Of a stretch of DNA of 5,875 bases, positions 1 through 5,350 are shown piece after piece. Below the pieces are notes generated by a model, which had not been told where the DNA came from, made no database searches, and worked only from the letters and a program-made list of their open reading frames with translations. Source of the DNA: Acidaminococcaceae bacterium. Its GTDB lineage: Bacteria > Bacillota > Negativicutes > Acidaminococcales > Acidaminococcaceae. The first letter of the stretch is position 1. Each line of letters begins with the position of its first letter. A program made the position numbers and the translations under genes. The DNA is taken from assembly GCA_024405585.1 (NCBI GenBank), contig JAKSOM010000059.1, forward strand, positions 1-5,875. Direction: 5' to 3'.

Positions 1-437
1 ACGGCAAGAATCCGATGGGTCTTTTGAAGGCGGATATGGTTATTATTGGTGTCAGCCGTACTTCCAAGACCCCCCTGTCCATGTATTTGGCCCATAAGAA
101 AATCAAGGTTGCCAATGTTCCCCTGGTTCCGGAGTTGGAGCCGCCGGAGGAACTTTTCAGGGTGCCGCCCTACAAGGTGGTTGGGCTTTTGATTGATCCC
201 TTCAAATTGAATGAAATCCGCACCGCCCGTCTGAAAATTATGGGACTGGATGATGATGCGGAGTATGCTGATATGAAACGTATCAAAGAGGAAATTGATT
301 ATGCCAAGGGTATTATGTGGCGTATTCATTGTCCTATCATTAATGTGAGCAATAGGGCCATTGAGGAAACTGCAGGTATTATTTTGGATTACCACCGCCG
401 TAATTTGGAGCGGGCAGCAAGAAGTAAGGAAGAGTAA
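1..437 (+). CDS. yqfL: Pyruvate,phosphate dikinase / PEP synthase regulatory protein (DUF299), 3' part
   Basis: This is the C-terminal 144 residues of a DUF299 kinase/pyrophosphorylase. Known members of the family switch PPDK or PEP synthase off by ADP-dependent phosphorylation of a Thr next to the catalytic His, and back on by phosphate-dependent dephosphorylation, so they control pyruvate/PEP flux in the cytosol. The reading frame is open to the left edge. The first ATG (15) lies inside the conserved run GLLKAD just before the nucleotide-binding loop, so it is not the start. About half of a roughly 270-residue protein is missing. Visible family marks are the P-loop GVSRTSKTP (48-74), the block VANVPLVPE, and the C-terminal [11 protein letters not shown]. 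The gene ends in TAA, 12 nt before pyrE, which suggests co-transcription. The sequence does not show whether the target is PPDK or PEP synthase; in Bacillota PPDK is usual. The symbol follows the Bacillus subtilis family member. Confidence 0.93.
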   Translation, partial: GKNPMGLLKADMVIIGVSRTSKTPLSMYLAHKKIKVANVPLVPELEPPEELFRVPPYKVVGLLIDPFKLNEIRTARLKIMGLDDDAEYADMKRIKEEIDYAKGIMWRIHCPIINVSNRAIEETAGIILDYHRRNLERAARSKEE

Positions 438-449
438 GGAGCAGGAAAG

Positions 450-1025
450 ATGTTGACTGAACAGGATGTAATGAAAATGTTGGAGGAAACAAAGGCAGTA
501 TTGCACGGGCATTTTCTTCTGACCAGCGGTTTGCACAGTCCCATGTATGTGGAAAAATTCAATGTGTTGCAGCATCCCCGCTATACGGAAAAACTTTGTC
601 AGGAGATTGCCCGGAGGTATGCCAATGACAATATAGAGTTGGTTGTGGGGCCCACCACCGGCGGCATTCTTTTGGCCCATGAATGTGGCAAGGCATTGAA
701 TACCAGGGCCATTTTTACGGAACGGGAAAACGGCAAAATGACTTTGAAGCGGGGTTTTGAGATTCCCCCCGGAACCAGGTGCCTTGTGGTGGAAGATATT
801 GTTACCACCGGCGGCAGCGTGCGGGAGGTTATGGAGGTGGTGAAGGAACATCAGGGTGTTATCGTGGGTATTGGTCTTTTGGTTGACCGTTCCGGCGGTA
901 AGGTGGACTTTGGAGTGAGGACGGAACCCTTGTTGCGGTTGGATGTTACCACCTATGATCCCAATGATTGCCCCCTTTGCCAGAAGGGTGAGCCCTTTAC
1001 CAAACGGGGCAGAACAGGAAAATAA
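450..1025 (+). CDS. pyrE: Orotate phosphoribosyltransferase
   Basis: A 191-residue cytosolic enzyme of de novo pyrimidine synthesis, joining orotate and PRPP to give orotidine 5'-phosphate and pyrophosphate. Evidence: the N-terminal block HFLLTSGLHSPMY (from about residue 21), the GPTTGGILLAHE block, and the PRPP-binding motif VVEDIVTTGGS at residues 113-123, whose acidic pair E115-D116 is typical of type I phosphoribosyltransferases. The length and the tail with C174-P-L-C177 match the shorter PyrE form common in Clostridia, Thermus and relatives. The ATG at 450 is supported by AAGGAG at 436-441, 8 nt upstream, inside the end of the preceding gene. No other pyr gene is visible here, so it lies outside any pyr operon within this window. 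I see no PyrR-type leader in the 12-nt gap. The stop TAA directly abuts the next start. Confidence 0.96.
   Translation: MLTEQDVMKMLEETKAVLHGHFLLTSGLHSPMYVEKFNVLQHPRYTEKLCQEIARRYANDNIELVVGPTTGGILLAHECGKALNTRAIFTERENGKMTLKRGFEIPPGTRCLVVEDIVTTGGSVREVMEVVKEHQGVIVGIGLLVDRSGGKVDFGVRTEPLLRLDVTTYDPNDCPLCQKGEPFTKRGRTGK
1016..1019 (+). promoter_or_regulatory. Weak ribosome binding site for the TTG start at 1026
   Basis: AGGA lies in the last codons of pyrE, 6 nt before TTG at 1026. It is the only purine-rich site that fits. There is no nearby in-frame ATG ahead of the conserved RecQ N-terminus, so TTG is the best start. Initiation is probably coupled to termination at the adjacent pyrE TAA. Confidence 0.5.
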
Positions 1026-2186
1026 TTGGAGTATACAAGGGATTTTTTGCTGTCCCAACTGAACAGGTTTTTTCATTACCACGATTTTAGGGAGGGTCAG
1101 GCGGAAATCGTCAGCACCATCTTGAAGCAGCAGGATGTGTTGGCGGTTTTGCCTACGGGAGCAGGTAAGAGCATTTGTTTTCAATTACCTGCTTTAATTT
1201 TGCCCGGTCTGACCCTTGTTGTTTCACCTTTGATTTCCTTGATGAAGGATCAAACTCAAGGATTGAACAAATTGGAAGAGGAGTGGGCATTATCCATTGA
1301 CAGCACTATGGCCTTCAATATGCAGGGGAGAGTGTTGCAGAGGGCTTTGTCCGGGGGAATCAAACTGTTGTATGTTTCGCCGGAAAGATTGCAGAACGAG
1401 GCCTTTCAGGAATTTTCCCGACAGGCAAATATTTCTCTGGTGGTAGTGGATGAGGCCCATTGTGTAGTGCAATGGGGAAGGTATTTCCGTAGGGATTATT
1501 TTGCCATTCCCGAATACATTGCTTTGCTTAACAAACGACCTGTTATAGCCGCTTTCACTGCCACTGCCACCAGGGAAGTGAGGGAGGAGATTGGACTTAG
1601 GTTGGATTTGCATAGGCCGGCGGTTTTTGTGGCCGGTTTTGACAGACCAAATCTTCATTTCAGCGTGGTTAAAAGCGGAAACAAGGAAATATCTATTCTA
1701 AGATATTTACAAAAACATCGTGGTGAAAAGGGAATCATTTATTGCACCACCAGACCCCAGGTTTTGAAACTTCAGAAAGTCCTGGCTGCCAACGGTTTTG
1801 CCAGCCGGCGTTACCACGGGGGGTTGACTCCTTTGGAAAGGCAAAATAATCAAAATGATTTTTTGGAAAACAGAGTTGATATTATGGTGGCCACAAATGC
1901 TTTCGGAATGGGAATAGATAAAAAAGATGTGCGGTTTATTCTTCATTACAGTATGCCTTTGGATGTTGAGGGTTATTACCAGGAGGCGGGCAGGGCAGGA
2001 CGGGACGGTTTACCGGGGGAGTGTGTATTGTTTTACAATCCTTTGGATGTTAAAATTTGCGAAAACTTGCTGTTGGCATCCGCCGGGGCCAATATTGAGC
2101 GGGAAAAAGAACTTTTGCGGAAGATGATAGCATATTGTCATTTGCAAAACGGTTACAGGGAATTTATTTTGGATTACTTCAGCTGA
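1026..2186 (+). CDS. recQ: RecQ-family ATP-dependent DNA helicase, C-terminally truncated
   Basis: A 386-residue superfamily 2 helicase core. RecQ enzymes unwind DNA 3' to 5' in repair and recombination. Motifs in order: the FREGQ Q-motif; Walker A LPTGAGKS (K48); VVSPLISLMKDQ; Walker B DEAHC (142-146); FTATAT (177-182); FDRPNLHF; GIIYC; VATNAFGMGIDKKDV; and the arginine-finger motif QEAGRAGRDG (319-328). Usual RecQ proteins have about 500-700 residues and continue with a four-Cys zinc domain, a winged helix and often HRDC. Here TGA follows at Phe385-Ser386, where family members read about YFGE. The first zinc Cys position holds Gly/Tyr (376-377), and I found no Cys-rich continuation in any frame downstream. 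The loop after Walker B reads VQWGRYFRRDY instead of the usual SQWGHDFRPDY, losing the His-Asp pair. Activity is therefore doubtful. It may be a decaying copy with a full RecQ elsewhere, or a minimal RecQ-like form. It shares the frame of pyrE and follows it with no gap. Confidence 0.85.
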   Translation: MEYTRDFLLSQLNRFFHYHDFREGQAEIVSTILKQQDVLAVLPTGAGKSICFQLPALILPGLTLVVSPLISLMKDQTQGLNKLEEEWALSIDSTMAFNMQGRVLQRALSGGIKLLYVSPERLQNEAFQEFSRQANISLVVVDEAHCVVQWGRYFRRDYFAIPEYIALLNKRPVIAAFTATATREVREEIGLRLDLHRPAVFVAGFDRPNLHFSVVKSGNKEISILRYLQKHRGEKGIIYCTTRPQVLKLQKVLAANGFASRRYHGGLTPLERQNNQNDFLENRVDIMVATNAFGMGIDKKDVRFILHYSMPLDVEGYYQEAGRAGRDGLPGECVLFYNPLDVKICENLLLASAGANIEREKELLRKMIAYCHLQNGYREFILDYFS

Positions 2187-2238
2187 AAATTGATTTAGTG
2201 CATCATTATTCTTTATACAGTTGATTAAAATTGATATG

Positions 2239-2251
2239 ATAAAATTTTTAT
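2239..2251. promoter_or_regulatory. Short inverted repeat touching the -35 box, possible operator
   Basis: The 6-bp arms ATAAAA and TTTTAT flank one central T and end on the first base of the -35 box. A repressor here could block polymerase, or the A/T tract could act as an UP-type element. In DNA this AT-rich such a repeat may be chance. It does not match the FapR-type palindrome I know from Bacillus. Confidence 0.25.
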
Positions 2252-2279
2252 TGACTACAAAATTTAAAAAAACTATAAT
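2251..2279 (+). promoter_or_regulatory. Sigma-A type promoter for the acyl-CoA synthetase operon
   Basis: TTGACT (2251-2256) and TATAAT (2274-2279) are separated by exactly 17 bp, so the -10 is perfect and the -35 differs from consensus at one base. Initiation would be expected near 2286, giving a leader of about 25 nt that contains the AAGGA ribosome site (2299-2303) of the first ligase. The AT-rich upstream DNA supports a strong promoter. The leader is too short for a riboswitch or attenuator. Confidence 0.8.
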
Positions 2280-2311
2280 GATATTAAAATTTTGATGGAA
2301 GGAATTTTTTA

Positions 2312-3796
2312 ATGCTATACTACGAGATATTGAGCAATAAAGAGCCGAATCAGGTAGCCCTGATCTTCAAGGACAGGGTGACAACTTTTAGCACTTTGCA
2401 GGCCAAGGTGGACGCCTGGGCGGCTGTTTTGCAGGCCAAGGGGGTAAAAAAGGGTGATAAGGTGGGTCTGTTCAGCAAGAATTGTGACAGTTTTGTTGTG
2501 GCCTATTTTGCCGTAATCAAGGCGGGGGGGATTGTTGTTCCCTTCAATTTTCAGTTGACCCCCAAGGAAGTTGCCTTCATTGTCAAAGACACCGGAATGA
2601 AAGTGCTTTTGAACAGAGAACATATGCAATTGGGCGGAGCTTTGGCGGATATCGGGGTTGATTGGCCCTTGGTGCAGATGCCTTTTGATGATTTGGATGC
2701 AACTGCGGTGAAGAAGTTGAAACCGGTGAAGTTGAATGAAAATGATTGTTGTACCATTATTTATACCAGTGGTACTACCGGCCGGCCTAAGGGTGCCATG
2801 TTGAGCCACAGGAACCTTATTGCCAATACGGTCAGCAGTCAGAAGATTATTAAGTGCGGAAAGAATGACAGGAATGTGACTATGTTGCCCATGTACCATG
2901 CTTTTGCCTGGACCGTGTCCGTATCGGTGGGGTTGTTGGGTGGCGGAACTAATGTTATTTTGGAAAACTTTGTTCCCAGTGAGGCGATTCAGCTTTTGAT
3001 TAAACACAAGGTGACATCTTTTTACGGTGTTCCTGCCATGTTGGCCTTGTTGATTAAGGGCGTATCCACGGATATTATGGCCAATCTGAAAGTTGTTATT
3101 ATCGGGGGTGCCCCTTTGCCCCGCATGGTGATAGATGATTTTGATGCCAAGTTCCCTGTTTTGGGCCAGGAGGGTTACGGACTTAGTGAGGCCAGTCCGG
3201 TTTGTGCGGTTAATCCTGTGGGGAAGGTGAAGGCCGGTTCTATCGGTCTGCCCCTTCCGGATGTGCAGCTGGCTCTGGTGGATGAAAAGGGGAAATTTGT
3301 TACCACACCCAACGAGGTAGGGGAACTTTGTGTCAGGGGCGAAAATGTAATGTTGGGTTATCTCAATCATCCGGAGGATACGGCCAAAACCATTGTGAGG
3401 GGTTGGTTGCATACGGGGGATATGGCTTACAGGGACGAGGAGGGATATTATTTCATTGTGGACCGTTTGAAGGATTTAATTATCAGTGCCGGTGAGAATA
3501 TTTATCCCAGGGAAATAGAGGAGGAATTGATGCTGCATCCGGATGTTGCGGAGGCCAGTGTGGTAGGGATTCCGGATAAACTGAGGGGGCAATGTGCCTG
3601 TGCCTATATTGTTTTGAAGAAGGGAAGCCAGTTGGACAAGAAATCGGTGCGGAAGTATTTGTTGGGACGCATTGCCACTTACAAAGTTCCCAGGGAATGC
3701 TTGTTTGTTGAAGGTTTGCCTAAGAACAATACAGGTAAAATTTTAAAGAAGGCCCTTCGTGAACGGGCGCTAATGGATTTGCATTTGAAACAATAG
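2312..3796 (+). CDS. Acyl-CoA synthetase (AMP-forming), tandem copy 1
   Basis: A 494-residue member of the ANL (acyl-CoA synthetase/NRPS adenylation/luciferase) superfamily: carboxylate + ATP + CoA gives acyl-CoA + AMP + PPi through an acyl-adenylate. Visible core motifs are A3 YTSGTTGRPKG (151-161), MLPMYHAFAW (191-200) near the acyl tunnel, A5 GYGLSEASP (288-296), A7 GWLHTGD (364-370), A8 hinge DRLKDLIISAGENIYPREIE (384-403), and A10 with the catalytic Lys476 in NNTGK. Both the large N-terminal and small C-terminal domains are complete. No signal peptide or membrane segment is seen, so it should be cytosolic. The pattern resembles Bacillus LcfA/YhfL-type long-chain fatty-acid ligases, but chain length cannot be read. 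A MenE-like or other carboxylate ligase role is not excluded, though no men genes are nearby. The ATG at 2312 has AAGGA (2299-2303) 8 nt upstream and a strong promoter. It ends in TAG, 21 nt before the paralogue. Confidence 0.9.
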   Translation: MLYYEILSNKEPNQVALIFKDRVTTFSTLQAKVDAWAAVLQAKGVKKGDKVGLFSKNCDSFVVAYFAVIKAGGIVVPFNFQLTPKEVAFIVKDTGMKVLLNREHMQLGGALADIGVDWPLVQMPFDDLDATAVKKLKPVKLNENDCCTIIYTSGTTGRPKGAMLSHRNLIANTVSSQKIIKCGKNDRNVTMLPMYHAFAWTVSVSVGLLGGGTNVILENFVPSEAIQLLIKHKVTSFYGVPAMLALLIKGVSTDIMANLKVVIIGGAPLPRMVIDDFDAKFPVLGQEGYGLSEASPVCAVNPVGKVKAGSIGLPLPDVQLALVDEKGKFVTTPNEVGELCVRGENVMLGYLNHPEDTAKTIVRGWLHTGDMAYRDEEGYYFIVDRLKDLIISAGENIYPREIEEELMLHPDVAEASVVGIPDKLRGQCACAYIVLKKGSQLDKKSVRKYLLGRIATYKVPRECLFVEGLPKNNTGKILKKALRERALMDLHLKQ

Positions 3797-3798
3797 TT

Positions 3799-3804
3799 GG
3801 GAGG
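3799..3804 (+). promoter_or_regulatory. Ribosome binding site that decides the copy 2 start
   Basis: GGGAGG lies 13 nt before ATG 3818 (slightly long), with a second weaker GGGA at 3810-3813 only 4 nt before it. The longer frame opening at TTG 3797 would contain this site within its own coding sequence and has no purine-rich site upstream. Alignment to copy 1 also stops matching before residue 4 of the ATG version. ATG 3818 is therefore preferred. Confidence 0.7.
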
Positions 3805-3817
3805 ATACTGGGATATA

Positions 3818-5311
3818 ATGCCATACAGATTGTATAATGAAATTATATTGGGGAAGAAGCCGGATTCTCCGGCACTGATATTTAGGGACAGGACAATAAC
3901 CTTTGGCGAACTTGAGGAGAAGGTGAACCGTTGGGCAGCCGCTTTGCAGGCCAAGGGAGTGAAAAAAGGTGACAAGGTGGGTTTGTTCAGCAAGAATTGT
4001 GACGGTTTTGTTGTGGCCTATTTTGCTGTTGTTAAGGCCGGGGGGGTTGTTGTTCCTTTCAATTTTCAGTTGACCCCCAAGGAAGTTGCCTTCATCGTCA
4101 AGGACACAGGGATGAAGCTGCTGTTGAACCGGGAGCATATGCATTTGGGCGGTGCATTGGCTGACATCGGTGTTGATTGGCCTTTGGTGCAAATTACTTT
4201 TGCCGAAATGGATAATGTTTCTGCTGATAAATTTACTGACCCTGGGTTGGTTGGGAATGATTGTTGTGCAATTATTTATACCAGCGGTACTACCGGAAGA
4301 CCGAAGGGAGCCATGTTGAGTCATAGAAATTTGTTGGCCAATATGGAGAGTTGCCAGAAGATTGTCAGGACTACAACCAAGGACCGTAATGTGACTATGC
4401 TGCCCATGTACCATGCCTTTGCCTGGACATGTTCCGTGGCCTTGGGGTTGCAGGGAGGGTCGGTGAATGTTATCCTTGAAAATTTCACTTTCAGTGAAGC
4501 TATTCAGCAATTGATTAAGCACAAGGTAACAACTTTCTATGGGGTTCCGGCCATGTTGTCTTTGTTGATCAAGGGTATCCCTCCGGATATGATTGCTAAT
4601 TTACGGCTGGTGGTTACCGGCGGCGCACCCCTGCCAAGGTCGGTAATTGATGATTTTTATGAGAAGTTTCATGTTCTGCCCCAGGAGGGTTACGGATTGA
4701 GCGAGGCCAGCCCCGTCTGTGCCGTTAATCCCACCGGTAAAGTTAAAGCCGGTTCCATCGGCAAGGATTTACCGGATGTGGAATTGTCCTTGATGGATAA
4801 GGAGGGCAGCTTTGTTACTGTGTCCCATCAGGTGGGGGAACTTTGTGTCAGGGGTGAAAATGTGATGCTGGGTTATCTCAACCGTCCGGAGGATACGGCC
4901 AGGACTATTGTTGACGGGTGGTTGCACACCGGGGATATCGCCTACAGGGATGAAGAGGGTTATTACTTCATTGTGGACCGTTTGAAGGATTTGATTATCA
5001 GTGCCGGTGAGAATATTTATCCCAGGGAGATAGAGGAGGAATTGATGCTGCATCCGGATATTGCGGAGGCCAGTGTGGTGGGGATTCCGGATAAATTGAG
5101 GGGGCAATGTGCCTGTGCCTATATTGTCTTGAAGAAGGGAAGCCAGCTGGACAAAAAATCGGTGCGGAAATATCTGTTAGGACGTATTGCCACCTACAAA
5201 GTTCCACGGGAGTGTGTTTTCGTGGAAGGGTTGCCCAGAAATAATACGGGGAAAGTCGTGAAGAAGGCCCTCCGTGAACGGGCATTGATGGATTTGCATT
5301 TGAAGCAATAA
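3818..5311 (+). CDS. Acyl-CoA synthetase (AMP-forming), tandem copy 2
   Basis: A 497-residue paralogue of the upstream ligase with the same motif set shifted by three residues: A3 YTSGTTGRPKG (154-164), MLPMYHAFAW (194-203), GYGLSEASP, GWLHTGD, the A8 hinge beginning D387, and catalytic Lys479 in NNTGK. All catalytic residues are intact, so both copies should be active. Differences from copy 1 cluster in the first 35 residues, in 126-146 (4 of 21 identical), just after MYHAFAWT (CSVALGLQGGSV against VSVSVGLLGGGT) and around the A5 region. Position and family structure make the second cluster likely to touch the acyl-binding tunnel, so the copies may prefer different acids; this is inference. 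The start is ATG 3818, not the in-frame TTG 3797. It is probably translated from the same mRNA as copy 1. The stop TAA is followed by 39 nt and then typA, with no terminator seen. Confidence 0.9.
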   Translation: MPYRLYNEIILGKKPDSPALIFRDRTITFGELEEKVNRWAAALQAKGVKKGDKVGLFSKNCDGFVVAYFAVVKAGGVVVPFNFQLTPKEVAFIVKDTGMKLLLNREHMHLGGALADIGVDWPLVQITFAEMDNVSADKFTDPGLVGNDCCAIIYTSGTTGRPKGAMLSHRNLLANMESCQKIVRTTTKDRNVTMLPMYHAFAWTCSVALGLQGGSVNVILENFTFSEAIQQLIKHKVTTFYGVPAMLSLLIKGIPPDMIANLRLVVTGGAPLPRSVIDDFYEKFHVLPQEGYGLSEASPVCAVNPTGKVKAGSIGKDLPDVELSLMDKEGSFVTVSHQVGELCVRGENVMLGYLNRPEDTARTIVDGWLHTGDIAYRDEEGYYFIVDRLKDLIISAGENIYPREIEEELMLHPDIAEASVVGIPDKLRGQCACAYIVLKKGSQLDKKSVRKYLLGRIATYKVPRECVFVEGLPRNNTGKVVKKALRERALMDLHLKQ

Positions 5312-5350
5312 TTTTAAGAAATTAGAGTACGAAAGGGAGATGAATTTGTC

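Larger units (their letters stand above)
2187..2311. other. AT-rich intergenic region between the two transcription units
   Basis: This 125-bp gap is the only long non-coding stretch in the window and is far more AT-rich than its surroundings. It holds the promoter at 2251-2279, the inverted repeat at 2239-2251, and two exact copies of AAAATTGAT (2186-2194, overlapping the recQ stop, and 2227-2235). No GC-rich hairpin with a T-run is visible after recQ, so I cannot name a terminator for the left block. Confidence 0.6.
2312..5311 (+). repeat. Tandem gene duplication, 1515-bp unit
   Basis: The two ligase genes align with a constant 1515-bp offset from the seventh base block of the coding region to the stop, with no indel. 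Conserved codons show it: the A3 tyrosine codon at 2762 and 4277, the A8 Asp codon at 3461 and 4976, and the stops at 3794 and 5309. The only length change is three extra codons at the start of copy 2. Protein identity by hand count is about 395 of 494. Exact DNA matches include 38 nt at 2543-2580 and 4058-4095. No inverted repeats or transposase flank the unit, so this looks like unequal recombination rather than transposition. Confidence 0.9.

Noticed and set aside
15..17. ATG 15 as the start of the DUF299 gene.
   Set aside because: The frame is open upstream to the window edge and ATG 15 sits within the family-conserved block just before the P-loop, so the gene continues to the left.
2187..2250. 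Lost 3' end of recQ (frameshift remnant).
   Set aside because: I read the other two forward frames: they stop quickly and hold no Cys-rich or winged-helix-like residues, so a simple frameshift does not explain the truncation.
2315..3412. Long antisense open frame (365 codons) opposite ligase copy 1, with a counterpart opposite copy 2 (3770-4522).
   Set aside because: Both lie opposite the same parts of two paralogous genes with strong motifs on the + strand. The shared openness follows from the duplication and codon bias, and the proteins show no recognisable domain and no ribosome site.
3797..3817. TTG 3797 as start of ligase copy 2.
   Set aside because: The GGGAGG site would fall inside the coding sequence, there is no ribosome site upstream of the TTG, and the extra seven residues have no match in copy 1. 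ATG 3818 is better.
3814..3819. TATAAT before ligase copy 2 as a promoter -10 box.
   Set aside because: The sequence 17 bp upstream (CAATAG) is not -35-like, and the box overlaps the start codon.
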